DNA of 64,000 nucleotides from SHZL01 sp963784425 (GTDB taxonomy: Bacteria; Pseudomonadota; Gammaproteobacteria; Xanthomonadales; SZUA-36). The DNA is taken from contig CAWARM010000008.1 of the NCBI GenBank assembly GCA_963784425.1, positions 1 through 64,000 of the forward strand. The letters are read 5' to 3'. The position numbers were made by a program, and so were the translations under genes. Numbering within the stretch: position 1 is the stretch's first letter; every line of letters starts with the position of its first letter. Shown here piece after piece: positions 50,336 to 59,979 of the stretch. Below the pieces are notes generated by a model. That model did not search any database, was not told the DNA's origin, and saw nothing but the letters and a program-made list of their open reading frames with translations.

Positions 50336-52329
50336 TTAGGCATTGGCGTCTTGAATACGATATGGACCAGGTGTGCTGGTTGACCCTGGATCGGGAAGGC
50401 GAATCAACCAACAGCCTGTCGCGCGAAGTTCTGCTTGAGCTGGAAGGCATTGTTGACGGATTTGAGAAAACGCCACCCAGAGGCGTGGTCCTGCAGTCAG
50501 GCAAGAAAAATTCTTTCGTGGTCGGCGCCGATGTCCGCGAATTTGAAGGAGTGAGCAATCCCCAGGATGCTGCGGCCAGCATTCGGAAGGTGCACACGCT
50601 GTTTAACCGCATTGAGGCGCTGCCCTTCCCTATGGTCGTCACCATTGAGGGTTACTGCCTGGGTGGAGGGCTGGAACTGGCTCTTTGCTGCCACTACCGT
50701 ATTGCAAAGAATGATGAAGGCACGCGGCTGGGCTTCCCGGAAGTGCGCCTGGGCATATACCCGGGATTCGGAGGAAGTGCCCGCACTACCCGCTTGCTGG
50801 GGGGACCCAAGGCGCTTGAGCTCATGCTCAGCAGTCGTATGGTAAGGGCATCACAGGCCAGGACCATGGGGCTGGTAGACCAGTTAGTCGGCCCCCATGG
50901 TGAATTGCGCTGGGCAGCTCGGGCAGCCATCCTCAGGAACAGGAAATCGCGCGGCCCCGGCCTCGTAGCCAGGCTGAGTAACCTTGGCCCGATGCGCAGG
51001 CTGATTGCCGGAATGGTTCGCAAGCAAACTGCCGTGCGCGCTAACCCGGAGCATTACCCCGCTCCATACGCCCTGATCGATGCGTGGGAACATTACGGCA
51101 ATGACCTGCAGGCCATGCTTGAAGAAGAAGCTCTGCAGGTGGGAGAGTTGATTACCGGCAGCAGCTCACGCAGCTTGCGACGGGTTTTCTGGTTAATGGA
51201 TCGCCTCAAGAACGAAGGGAAAAGCAGTCCCTTCAAAGCGCGCCGTGTTCACGTGATTGGTGCTGGCGTCATGGGTGGTGACATTGCCGCATGGTGCGTG
51301 TTGCAAGGCCTGGAAGTGACCCTGCAGGACCGCGAGATGAAATACATCCAGCCTGCTCTGGACCGCGCCGGGAAATTGTTCCGCAGCAAGCTCCGCCAAC
51401 CGGATCGCATTGCGGGCGCGAAAAGCCGTTTAATCCCGGACGTTGAAGGCAAAGGCATTGCTCTTGCCGATGTCATCATCGAGGCCATTTTTGAAAACGT
51501 CGAGGCCAAGCAAAACGTGTTCCGTGACATTGAACCACGCCTGAAGCCGGGCGCCGTCATGGCTACCAATACGTCGGCCATTCCCCTGCGGGAAATTGCC
51601 TCGGTATTACAAAACCCGCAACGTTTGATTGGATTGCACTTTTTTAACCCGGTCGCCAAGATGCCGTTGGTTGAAGTGGTTTCTGACCCGCAGACCGATA
51701 GAGAATCCGTTGCACGAGCCGCTGCGTTTTGCAGCCAGATAAACCGATTCCCCCTGCCAGTAAAAAGCAGCCCGGGTTTCCTGGTGAACCGGGTGCTCGC
51801 ACCATACATGCAGAAAGCTTTGCAGATCCACCGCGAACGCGGCGTGAGCAAGGAAGCCCTGGACCAGGCTGCCACGGGTTTCGGCATGCCCATGGGGCCG
51901 GTTGAACTGGCCGACACGGTGGGGCTGGATGTCGGGCTGAGTGTTATGAACCTGCTCGGGGGCAATGTAAACGCGGATGACGCAGCGATGCTAAAAGCCC
52001 TTGTGGACCAGGGAAAACTGGGTAAAAAATCCGGCGAAGGCTTTTACCGTTGGAAAAACGGCCGGGCGGAGAAAGACAAAAACGCTGCAACAGGCATCAA
52101 TTTGAAGTCTCTCGCGGAGGAACTGATGCAGCCCTATTTTGATGAATGTCGCGCCTGCCTGGCGGACGGCATTGTCGCCGATGGCGACTTGCTGGATGCG
52201 GGCATGGTATTTGGAACCGGCTTTGCGCCATTCCGTGGGGGCCCGCTCTATTACCTTGACCACCGTTCTGATGCCAGCAGCTTTGCCCGCGCCAGCGAAG
52301 AAACAGAGGAGCAGGACCATGGCAACTGA
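50320..52329 (+). CDS. fadJ: Beta-oxidation multifunctional protein alpha subunit (enoyl-CoA hydratase / 3-hydroxyacyl-CoA dehydrogenase)
   Basis: 669 residues, about 45-60 shorter than FadJ or FadB. The N-terminal crotonase part has EGYCLGGGLELALCCHYRIA and FPEVRLGIYPGFGGSART. The dehydrogenase part has the NAD motif VIGAGVMGGDIAAWC and NTSAIPLREIA, HFFNPVAKMPLVEVV. The C-terminal domain duplicates part of it (FGMPMGPVELADTVGLDV). It hydrates and oxidises acyl-CoA thioesters. The next gene overlaps it by 11 bases and encodes the matching thiolase. The start codon lies in a tandem duplication. Confidence 0.92.
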   Translation: MSNPEFRHWRLEYDMDQVCWLTLDREGESTNSLSREVLLELEGIVDGFEKTPPRGVVLQSGKKNSFVVGADVREFEGVSNPQDAAASIRKVHTLFNRIEALPFPMVVTIEGYCLGGGLELALCCHYRIAKNDEGTRLGFPEVRLGIYPGFGGSARTTRLLGGPKALELMLSSRMVRASQARTMGLVDQLVGPHGELRWAARAAILRNRKSRGPGLVARLSNLGPMRRLIAGMVRKQTAVRANPEHYPAPYALIDAWEHYGNDLQAMLEEEALQVGELITGSSSRSLRRVFWLMDRLKNEGKSSPFKARRVHVIGAGVMGGDIAAWCVLQGLEVTLQDREMKYIQPALDRAGKLFRSKLRQPDRIAGAKSRLIPDVEGKGIALADVIIEAIFENVEAKQNVFRDIEPRLKPGAVMATNTSAIPLREIASVLQNPQRLIGLHFFNPVAKMPLVEVVSDPQTDRESVARAAAFCSQINRFPLPVKSSPGFLVNRVLAPYMQKALQIHRERGVSKEALDQAATGFGMPMGPVELADTVGLDVGLSVMNLLGGNVNADDAAMLKALVDQGKLGKKSGEGFYRWKNGRAEKDKNAATGINLKSLAEELMQPYFDECRACLADGIVADGDLLDAGMVFGTGFAPFRGGPLYYLDHRSDASSFARASEETEEQDHGN

Positions 52330-53599
52330 ACTGCGCAGGATTGCAGTTATCGGTGGCAGCCGGATTCCGTTTTGCCGCTCGAATACGATTTATTCGGAAA
52401 AATCCAACATGGACATGCTGGTCGCCGCGTTCAACGGGCTAATCGAGCGCTTCAACCTGAAAGGACTGCAACTTGACGAAGTGGTTGCCGGCGCTGTCAC
52501 CAGCCATTCCCGCGACTGGAACCTCGCCCGGGAGGCGCTGCTTTCGACGTCCCTGTCACCCTTGACGCCTGCAACGACCTTGCAGCAGGCCTGCGGCACC
52601 AGCTTGCAGAGCGCGCTCGTGATTGGCGCCAAAATTGCGAGCGGCCAAATTGATTGCGGTATCGCAGGCGGTACGGATACGACATCAGACCCGCCTGTAG
52701 TTTTCGGGGACCGCTTTGCCCACCGCCTGGTCAAAGCCGGGGCTGCCAAATCTTTGCGCCAACGCCTGCAAACCCTGAAGGGATTCAGCCCGGGAGAGCT
52801 CAAACCGGTAGTTCCGGCCAACGGTGAACCGCGCACTGGCTTGTCCATGGGCGAGCACACCGAGCGCATGGCGCGGGAATGGCATATTTCGCGCGAGGCA
52901 CAGGACCAGTTGGCCATGGAAAGCCACCGCAAGGTAGCTGCCGCTTACGACCGGGGCTTTTTCGATAAACTCGTGACGCCGTGGAGTGGTGTCAGCCGGG
53001 ACAATAACGTGCGCGCCGACACCAGCATGGAAAAGCTTGGAGCCCTGCGTACGGTATTTGCCAGGTCAAATGACGCCACACTGACTGCGGGAAACAGTAC
53101 ACCCCTGACGGATGGCGCGGCGGCGGTACTGCTGGCGTCCGAAGACTGGGCCAGGGAGCATGATTTGCCGGTGCAGGCCTACATCACTTCAGGCCGGACA
53201 TCCGCCGTCGATTTCGTTCACGATGAAGGCTTGCTGATGGCGCCTACCGTCGCGGTGGCCGAACTGCTGCAGCGCACCGGCCTGACACTGCAGGACTTTG
53301 ATTTCTATGAAATACATGAAGCTTTTGCCGCCCAGGTGCTATGTACCCTGGCGGCCTGGGAATCGGCAGAGTATTGCAAGAACCGCCTCGGGCTAAACCA
53401 GGCGATGGGCAGCATTGACCGCAGCCGCATGAACGTCAATGGCAGTAGCCTGGCGGTAGGTCATCCTTTCGCTGCTACAGGCGCACGCATCCTGAGCACG
53501 CTGGCGCAAATTCTTGAAGAGGCCGGGTCCGGCCGGGGCTTGATCTCGATTTGCACTGCGGGTGGAATGGGCGTAGCCGCCATCCTGGAGCGGCCTTGA
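52319..53599 (+). CDS. fadI: Acetyl-CoA C-acyltransferase (FadI-like thiolase)
   Basis: 426 residues. The catalytic Cys is in LQQACGTSLQSALV, the His in EIHEAFAAQ and the second Cys in ISICTAGGMGVA, with VGHPFAATGARI following the pantetheine loop. The size and pattern fit the beta subunit FadI better than FadA. ATG 52319 (GGAGC upstream) lies inside the end of the alpha-subunit gene. Order alpha-beta is that of fadBA, whereas E. coli fadIJ is beta-alpha. Completes the last step of beta-oxidation. Confidence 0.93.
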   Translation: MATELRRIAVIGGSRIPFCRSNTIYSEKSNMDMLVAAFNGLIERFNLKGLQLDEVVAGAVTSHSRDWNLAREALLSTSLSPLTPATTLQQACGTSLQSALVIGAKIASGQIDCGIAGGTDTTSDPPVVFGDRFAHRLVKAGAAKSLRQRLQTLKGFSPGELKPVVPANGEPRTGLSMGEHTERMAREWHISREAQDQLAMESHRKVAAAYDRGFFDKLVTPWSGVSRDNNVRADTSMEKLGALRTVFARSNDATLTAGNSTPLTDGAAAVLLASEDWAREHDLPVQAYITSGRTSAVDFVHDEGLLMAPTVAVAELLQRTGLTLQDFDFYEIHEAFAAQVLCTLAAWESAEYCKNRLGLNQAMGSIDRSRMNVNGSSLAVGHPFAATGARILSTLAQILEEAGSGRGLISICTAGGMGVAAILERP

Positions 53600-53625
53600 T
53601 TCTAGCGACCTTGGCCGAATCGTAA

Positions 53626-54540
53626 TTACCCGTTGGGATGGGGTGTGCATGGCAAGTCAATGTCCAGGCCGGCAGCTTCGGCAGTGTTCAACATCAGCAT
53701 GGCCCGGGTCATGGGTCCCACCCCGCCCGGCACCGGACTGATCCAGGATGCCCGTTTGCTGGCCATTTCGAAATCAATATCCCCGGTGATACGTCCGTCC
53801 GGCAAGCGGTTGATGCCTACGTCAACGACCACTGCTCCAGGCTGAATCCAGCTTGAATCCACAATCCCGCGTTTTCCCACGGCGCTGATCAGTAACTCGG
53901 CATCGCGCACGTACTTTTCCAGGTCCTCGGTGAACCGGTGTGTGACGGTTACGGTGGCGCCTGTATACAGTAGCTCCAACGACATGGGGCGACCAACAAT
54001 ATTAGAAGCGCCCACAATGACGGCATGCCTGGAACGAACTTCGACATCATGGAAACTCAACAGGGCCATGACGCCGCGGGGTGTGCACGGACGTAATCCG
54101 GGCTGGCGCAATGCCAACCTGCCCACGTTAAAAGCATGAAAGCCATCGACATCCTTGTCAGGATTAATACGGTTGGTTACCTGGGTCTCGTCAATGTGGT
54201 TCGGCAGGGGCAATTGCACCAGGATTCCGTCGATCGCGGGGTCAATATTTAACTGGTCGATCAGGGTCAGCAACTGGTCTTGCGAAGTTGCAACATCGAG
54301 ATCAAAGTCGCGGGCAATAATGCCGGCACGTTCGCAGTCGCGCCGCTTGGCATGCACGTAAATGGACGAAGCGGGGTCTTTGCCAACGAGCACTACTGCC
54401 AATCCCGGTCGTCGCCCTCCGGTTGAGACATATTGGTCAATAGCCGCCCGGACAGACCCTATCACGGCCGCACTGGCCTTGAGTCCATCCAGAATACCCG
54501 CCTGTTCCCGCTGCAGTACGCCTTGTTTTTCTTGTTTCAT
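53626..54540 (-). CDS. folD: Bifunctional methylenetetrahydrofolate dehydrogenase / cyclohydrolase
   Basis: 304 residues. Active-site Tyr and Lys are in SSIYVHAKRRDCERAGI (YxxxK), with DGILVQLPLP, the Rossmann turn VIVGASNIVGRPM and the C-terminal PVPGGVGPMTRAML. It makes 5,10-methenyl- and 10-formyl-THF. The N-terminus (VLQREQAGILDGLKASAAV) is somewhat unusual, and ATG 54540 is chosen over 54546. Convergent with the thiolase gene, divergent from the peroxidase. Confidence 0.96.
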   Translation of the reverse strand: MKQEKQGVLQREQAGILDGLKASAAVIGSVRAAIDQYVSTGGRRPGLAVVLVGKDPASSIYVHAKRRDCERAGIIARDFDLDVATSQDQLLTLIDQLNIDPAIDGILVQLPLPNHIDETQVTNRINPDKDVDGFHAFNVGRLALRQPGLRPCTPRGVMALLSFHDVEVRSRHAVIVGASNIVGRPMSLELLYTGATVTVTHRFTEDLEKYVRDAELLISAVGKRGIVDSSWIQPGAVVVDVGINRLPDGRITGDIDFEMASKRASWISPVPGGVGPMTRAMLMLNTAEAAGLDIDLPCTPHPNG

Positions 54541-54688
54541 GGTCAACAGAATTGTTGTTCTTGGCCTTGATGGGGGAAATAGTGTACTTGATCAGGAGGA
54601 AATCGTAATCGTTCTGGGCTATTCTTTTCTGTGGGCGAGTAGTGAATCTTGGCTGCAGGCGACTGCACGACTCCTGGGGTACAGTTTA

Positions 54689-55177
54689 ATGCGCATACAT
54701 GAGTATATTTTTCGTTCCATAAACGGCTCGAGTATGCCTTTCGATCGGTGGAAGGGCCAACCCATGTTGCTGGTTAATACCGCTTCGCAATGCGGATTTA
54801 CTCCTCAGTATGCCGGACTGCAGGCCGTTTGGGACGAGTACCGCCGCAGCGGACTGGTGGTCGTGGGCATTCCCTGCAACGAATTTGGCGGGCAGGAACC
54901 GGGAAGCAACGAGGAGATTGCCGAATTCTGTAGCAGCCACTTTGCCATTACTTTTCCCCTGACTGAACGGCAATCAATCATTGGGGTCTCTCCGCATCCT
55001 TTGTTCGTTGCAATGCGCGAGGAGTACACCAGCGACATCCTGCCTAAATGGAACTTTCACAAGTACCTGTTCAGTCGTGATGGCGGTCTTATTGAGCATT
55101 TCCCTGCAAAAGTAAAACCGGACGACATCAATTTCACCACCACTATTGAACGCAACCTGGGCACCTGGACGATTTAG
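54689..55177 (+). CDS. btuE: Glutathione peroxidase family protein (thiol type)
   Basis: 162 residues, starting in MRIHEYIFRSING. Peroxidatic Cys35 is in NTASQCGFTPQY (Cys rather than selenocysteine), Gln69 in NEFGGQEPG, and the Trp in PKWNFHKYL, forming the usual triad. Bacterial members reduce peroxides with thioredoxin or glutathione. ATG 54689 is used; upstream, the same frame stays open to 54362 but is antisense to folD. It ends three bases before the der stop on the other strand. Confidence 0.9.
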   Translation: MRIHEYIFRSINGSSMPFDRWKGQPMLLVNTASQCGFTPQYAGLQAVWDEYRRSGLVVVGIPCNEFGGQEPGSNEEIAEFCSSHFAITFPLTERQSIIGVSPHPLFVAMREEYTSDILPKWNFHKYLFSRDGGLIEHFPAKVKPDDINFTTTIERNLGTWTI

Positions 55178-55180
55178 CAG

Positions 55181-56581
55181 CTAACCCTTGCGCTGCACAA
55201 ACTTCTTCAGGCGCTTGCGCTTGTCCTGCTGACGTTTTGACAAGACATTTTTTTTGTCCTTGTAGGGATTATCGCCATCACGGTACTCAATGAGAAGCGG
55301 CGTTCCCTTGAGACGGAAGTGATGGATAAACCGGTTAACAAGGTAACGTGTATAGGATGCCGGTATGACCTCAGTACGACTGCCGTGAACCACGATGCGA
55401 GGCGGCAACTTACCTCCGGCATGAGCGTAGCGCAGCCGCGGACTGCGACCCAGGCTCATGGGTGGCTGATGGGCATCAACGGCAGCCGTTAGCACCCGGG
55501 TCAACTCGGGAGTTGAAAACTCAATGTTTGCGCTGCGCCAGGCCTGCAGGACCGCATCCAGTAATTCCTGGATGCCGGATCCGTGAAGAGCCGAAATGGT
55601 CACTCGCCTGGCCCACGAAATGTACGTCAACCGACGGTCCATTTCACTTTTTACGTGTTGGCGATGTTCCAGATCCAGGCCATCCCACTTATTGAGGGCT
55701 ATCACCAGCGCCCTGCCCCGTTCCAGCACGTGACTCAGCAGAGTCATGTCCTGGTCGGTCAAGCCTTCCCCTGCGTCCATCATCAACACCACAACATGGG
55801 CGCGATCGATGGCCTGCAATGCCTTGATGATACTGAACTTCTCCACAGCATCGGTCACGCGGGCACGGCGCCGCACGCCTGCTGTATCGATGAGTTCATA
55901 CTGCTGGCCGTCGCGTTCCAGGCGGATGCTGATGGAGTCCCGGGTAGTGCCGGGCAGATCAAAAGTAAGTACCCGCTCTTCGCCCAGCAAGCGGTTGACG
56001 AGCGTGGATTTCCCGACGTTGGGCCGACCCACAATCGCAAGCCGCAGGCGATCTGCAGAATCTTCTTCTGCGCCGTCTTCAGCGGACAGAACCGGCAGGA
56101 ATTCCGTGGCGGCGTCCATCAGGTCGTCAATGCCGTGCCGGTGTTCCGCAGATATGCCCAGTGGATCGCCCATGCCCAGGCTGGCAAAATCCGCCAGGGC
56201 CGCATCCGTTTCCATGCCGTCGGTCTTATTGGCCACAAGCAGGATCGGTTTGCCGGACTTGCGCAGAACAGCAGCCACTTCCCTGTCCTCTGCGGTCAGC
56301 CCATCACGTGCGCTGACCACAAAGAATACGAGGTGGGATTCTGCGATGGCGTGGTGGACCTGCTGGGCGGTCAGGTACTCAATGCCGTCTGCCTGGCTGA
56401 CCAGTCCGCCAGTGTCAACCAGAACGCTGGGTACGGAACCGACGCGTGTAATCCCATACTGACGGTCCCGGGTCACGCCAGGGATGTTGGCGACCAGTGC
56501 ATCGCGGGTCCTGGTCAGGGCGTTGAACAGCGTAGACTTGCCCACATTGGGACGGCCTACAATCGCAATAACCGGCAGCAT
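55181..56581 (-). CDS. der: Ribosome-associated GTPase Der (EngA)
   Basis: 466 residues with two G domains, each opening GRPNVGKST, then DTGG and DTAG G3 motifs, NKTD and NKWD, followed by a KH-like C-terminal domain with a Lys-rich tail (KRQQDKRKRLKKF). Needed for 50S subunit assembly. Last gene of the hisS-yfgM-bamB-der run. Confidence 0.97.
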   Translation of the reverse strand: MLPVIAIVGRPNVGKSTLFNALTRTRDALVANIPGVTRDRQYGITRVGSVPSVLVDTGGLVSQADGIEYLTAQQVHHAIAESHLVFFVVSARDGLTAEDREVAAVLRKSGKPILLVANKTDGMETDAALADFASLGMGDPLGISAEHRHGIDDLMDAATEFLPVLSAEDGAEEDSADRLRLAIVGRPNVGKSTLVNRLLGEERVLTFDLPGTTRDSISIRLERDGQQYELIDTAGVRRRARVTDAVEKFSIIKALQAIDRAHVVVLMMDAGEGLTDQDMTLLSHVLERGRALVIALNKWDGLDLEHRQHVKSEMDRRLTYISWARRVTISALHGSGIQELLDAVLQAWRSANIEFSTPELTRVLTAAVDAHQPPMSLGRSPRLRYAHAGGKLPPRIVVHGSRTEVIPASYTRYLVNRFIHHFRLKGTPLLIEYRDGDNPYKDKKNVLSKRQQDKRKRLKKFVQRKG

Positions 56582-56620
56582 GGCACAAGTGCGCAGAGTA
56601 AAGGGCTTTAAGACACAGCC

Positions 56621-57772
56621 CTAGAGGGCCGCACCAGCGCGGTAGGCTGATAACGTTCCCTGCTTGGTTAGCACATACAACGTAGTGCCCACCGTCAAGG
56701 GGGCGCCGGCAAAACCTTTTTTCCCTTCACGTTCGCGGGCCACGAACGCCCCGTCAGAAATGTTGATCCAATGAAGATAGCCCTCTTTGTCGCCGACCAC
56801 TACAAGATCGCCGTAAAACGCTGGCAGCGTCAATCCCCGGTTAGTCAGCTGATCGATTTTCCACAATGTGGATCCATTGCGGCGATCCAATAACCAAAGA
56901 TCCCCCCCTGAGTCACTGACCGCAAGATTGGTACGATCAACCTGTACCCCGGTGAACGAGGAAACTTCCTTGAACCACAGCAAGCGACCCGAATCGGCCG
57001 CCAGGGAAGCGATGCGCTTCTTGTAACTCGAGACGATAAGATCTGAAGCGACGATCACCATCTGGATACCAACATCCGCCAGTCGTTCCAGTTCTGTGCG
57101 CCCGTCCGGAGAAACCACGGACTGGCTCCACATCACAGTGCCATCCGCCACCTGCAGCGCGGCCACGGTGCCATCTGCATAGCCGACGAATACGGTGCTG
57201 CCGCGAAGGAGAATGTTGGTGTTACCACGCAATGTAAGCAGTGGAACGCTGCTGTCGTAAATCCACACCCGGGTGCCGGTTTTTTCATCCAGTCCAAACA
57301 CACGGCCGTCAATACAACGAACCACAACGATGTTCTCGGAAATTCCCGGCACGGCCAGTACTTCGGAGGACACCCGCGCACTCCAGCGCTCGCTTCCGTC
57401 TGCGGCATCAAAGGCCAGCACCGTGCCATCCAGCGTTCCCATTACCAGCAGGGATTCACCTACCGCTGGCCCGCCGGAAAATGCCTGTTTGGTCTTGATG
57501 GTCCAGATCTTGTTGCCTTTTTCTGCACCAACGGCGGTTAACTGGCCCTTCGCGTCTGCGGCGTAAATCACGCCATCGGCGAACGTGGGTGGCATGGAGA
57601 TTCCCTCTTTGCCCATGCCGTCACCAACACCCGTGGACCAGATCCTCTTGACCTTTACGGTTGTATCAAAATCTACCAGCGGCGCAGGATCGCCCGGCTC
57701 AGGATTTCCCCAGCTTTTGCAGCCCTGCACCAGCAGCAGGCACAGAAAAGCAGTCAGAAAGACTCGGGTCAT
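56621..57772 (-). CDS. bamB: Outer membrane protein assembly factor BamB
   Basis: 383 residues. The lipobox LLLVQGC (Cys at about 18) gives a lipoprotein. The body is a beta-propeller of PQQ-like repeats (GQLTAVGAEKGNKIWTI, GTVLAFDAADGSERW, GRVFGLDEKTGTRVW). It belongs to the BAM complex that inserts beta-barrel proteins. ATGA overlap with yfgM. Confidence 0.95.
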   Translation of the reverse strand: MTRVFLTAFLCLLLVQGCKSWGNPEPGDPAPLVDFDTTVKVKRIWSTGVGDGMGKEGISMPPTFADGVIYAADAKGQLTAVGAEKGNKIWTIKTKQAFSGGPAVGESLLVMGTLDGTVLAFDAADGSERWSARVSSEVLAVPGISENIVVVRCIDGRVFGLDEKTGTRVWIYDSSVPLLTLRGNTNILLRGSTVFVGYADGTVAALQVADGTVMWSQSVVSPDGRTELERLADVGIQMVIVASDLIVSSYKKRIASLAADSGRLLWFKEVSSFTGVQVDRTNLAVSDSGGDLWLLDRRNGSTLWKIDQLTNRGLTLPAFYGDLVVVGDKEGYLHWINISDGAFVAREREGKKGFAGAPLTVGTTLYVLTKQGTLSAYRAGAAL

Positions 57773-58428
57773 GACGTGGGTTCCTCTTCTTCCTGGATGA
57801 CACCAAGCGCCTCCAGCTTCAGCAGGAGCGCCGCCCGGTCGCCCGTTCCTTCCTCCATGACATCCAGTGCTTCCTTGTAAGCCGCAATCGCTTGTTCGTT
57901 CTGGCCGAGTGCAGTGAAGATATCGCCTCGCGTTTCCGCATAGCGTGCTTCAAAACCTGCGATTTCTGCTTCTCCCTGGATTACTTTCAACGCTTCATCC
58001 AACTGCTTTTGATCCAGCAACACCCGCGCGAGCCGTTCCCGCGCGATCACCCGGATGGCGTTGGGGTGGCCGTTTTCGACTACGAACCGGTAGTACTTGA
58101 TGGCGAGGTCCGGTTCCTTGGCTTCAATGCGGGCCCGACCCATTTGCAGGGCCGCAAGCGAGGCATACGGCGACTTGGCGTGATTGTCCTGCAGGTTCTG
58201 GAAATTGGCCATGGCGGCATCCAACTGGCCTGCCGTGAGAAATTCATTCATTGCCTGGAATTCAGAGTAGGCCTGTTGTTTACCACTGAGCTGCCAGGCC
58301 TTCCATTGATTGAAACCAAACAGGCCGCCAAACGCAACTACCAAGCCAATAATGATGGCACTGCCATTTTGTTGCAGCCATTTCTTGACTATTTCGCCCT
58401 GTTCATGGGCATCGTAAATCTCAACCAT
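57769..58428 (-). CDS. yfgM: Periplasmic/inner-membrane ancillary translocon subunit YfgM
   Basis: 219 residues. A short cytoplasmic start (EIYDAHEQGEIVKKWLQQNG) leads into one membrane helix (SAIIIGLVVAFGGLFGFNQW). The periplasmic rest holds TPR-like helices. Linked in E. coli to SecYEG and the PpiD chaperone. It sits between hisS and bamB, as expected. Confidence 0.93.
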   Translation of the reverse strand: MVEIYDAHEQGEIVKKWLQQNGSAIIIGLVVAFGGLFGFNQWKAWQLSGKQQAYSEFQAMNEFLTAGQLDAAMANFQNLQDNHAKSPYASLAALQMGRARIEAKEPDLAIKYYRFVVENGHPNAIRVIARERLARVLLDQKQLDEALKVIQGEAEIAGFEARYAETRGDIFTALGQNEQAIAAYKEALDVMEEGTGDRAALLLKLEALGVIQEEEEPTS

Positions 58429-58555
58429 TTCGAATTCTCTTCCTGTGGATTTTCAGAAGTTCACGCTGCGTTGGTATAAAACCCCATCGCGGACGGGAGG
58501 CATATTCTAAATTATTGGTCGTGCAAACACAGATAAATATTTGATCACAGGTTCC

Positions 58556-59830
58556 TTAACGGTGATGCAACCAGTCGTTCAACCAGCTGCTCAGTTCTTC
58601 CAACGCAACTTGCCGTTGGCCGGCTTCCATACGCAGGGGCTTGATCGTAACGATGCTTTGCTGCAGTTCCTGCTCTCCCACCACCAGGGCCAAATCGGCA
58701 CCGCTGCGATCTGCCCGCTTGAATTGTGCCTTGAAACTGCCCCCGCCCAGATTTGCAAGGAGGCGCAAAGTCGGAACGTCGCGCCGCAATCTCTCGGCAA
58801 TTTCGAGGCCGTGGGAAGTGGTTTGGTCCCCGACCATGACGAGGTAGACATGTGGCGCGACAGCGTTGATTTCTCCTTTTGCACGCATGAGCTCAACCAG
58901 TCGCTCCTGGCCCATGGCGAACCCGATCCCCGGCCAGGGCTTGCCACCCTGGAGTTCAACCAGTCCATCGTAACGGCCGCCTGCGCACACCGTGCCCTGC
59001 GCACCCAGTTGATCCGTTATCCATTCGAAAACTGTGTGACTGTAGTAATCCAAGCCGCGCACCAGGCGCGGGTTCACTTCGTGCTGCACCCCTAGCACGT
59101 CCAGGTAGCGGCGCAACTGGTCAAAGTGAGCCCTGGATTCTGCCCCAAGGAATTCGCTGAACGATGGGGCTCCGGCAATAATTTCCTGCATGGAGGCGGA
59201 CTTGCTGTCCATGATGCGCAGCGGGTTGCGTTCCAACCGGCGCAAGCTGTCCTCATCCAGTGCAGACAGGTGAAGGGAAAAATACGATTTCAATGCTTCC
59301 CGGTATATCTGCCGTTCGCTTGAGGTTCCCAGTGAATTTATTTCCAGGCGAAGGCCTTCGATGCCCAATTCCGACCAAATTCGCTGCGACATGGCCAGCA
59401 ACTCGGCATCTATGTCCGGCCCTGCTGCGCCGAATACTTCAGCCCCAACCTGGTGAAACTGACGGGTACGTCCTTTTTGTGGCCGCTCGCGGCGAAACAT
59501 TGCTCCGCAATACCACAGGCGCAACGGTGCAGAGTACAACAGGCCGTTTTGCAGCACCGCCCGAACTACCCCGGCCGTGCCTTCCGGCCTCAGGCTAAGC
59601 TGATCGCCGTTGCGGTCGGTGAAAGTGTACATTTCCTTTTCGACCACATCAGTCGCCGCGCCTATGGCACGTGCAAATAGTTCGGTTTTCTCCACCAGGG
59701 GAACGCGGATTTCTGCAAAGCCGTAGCGAGCAAACACATCCCTGATCGTCCGTTCCAGTTCTTGCCAGAGCGGCAGATCATCGGGAAGAATGTCGTGCAT
59801 TCCCCTGATTGAACTAATAGTTGAAGTCAA
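58556..59830 (-). CDS. hisS: Histidyl-tRNA synthetase
   Basis: 424 residues, class II synthetase. Motif 2 is in LSLRPEGTAGVVRA, the histidine-specific LVRGLDYYSHTVFEW and the C-terminal anticodon-binding domain with VGDQTTSHGLEIAERLRR are present. It charges tRNA-His. It is followed at a distance of 127 bases by yfgM. Upstream lies a 149-base gap and rodZ, with no ispG between. Confidence 0.97.
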   Translation of the reverse strand: MTSTISSIRGMHDILPDDLPLWQELERTIRDVFARYGFAEIRVPLVEKTELFARAIGAATDVVEKEMYTFTDRNGDQLSLRPEGTAGVVRAVLQNGLLYSAPLRLWYCGAMFRRERPQKGRTRQFHQVGAEVFGAAGPDIDAELLAMSQRIWSELGIEGLRLEINSLGTSSERQIYREALKSYFSLHLSALDEDSLRRLERNPLRIMDSKSASMQEIIAGAPSFSEFLGAESRAHFDQLRRYLDVLGVQHEVNPRLVRGLDYYSHTVFEWITDQLGAQGTVCAGGRYDGLVELQGGKPWPGIGFAMGQERLVELMRAKGEINAVAPHVYLVMVGDQTTSHGLEIAERLRRDVPTLRLLANLGGGSFKAQFKRADRSGADLALVVGEQELQQSIVTIKPLRMEAGQRQVALEELSSWLNDWLHHR

Positions 59831-59979
59831 TGCTGTTTCTCTCTGGGAGCGTGTGCAGCTCCTTATCTATTACACGTTTCGCCCATGGCGTAGCATCAGG
59901 CTGGGCTCAGGCGGACGGTAATGCAGATCGTGCGGTGTTAAAGACCTGGATATTCTGTTCGTGATGAAGAAGCAGAGAA

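Noticed and set aside
49668..50645. A long open frame (325 codons) antisense to maf and the fadJ-like gene
   Set aside because: It shadows two well-identified genes on the other strand and shows no motif of its own.
55583..56611. Long open frame antisense to der (342 codons)
   Set aside because: It mirrors the G domains of der and lacks any recognisable family feature.
59840..59880. Short hairpin (GGAGC/GCTCC) before hisS
   Set aside because: A 5-bp stem with no T run is too weak to call a terminator.
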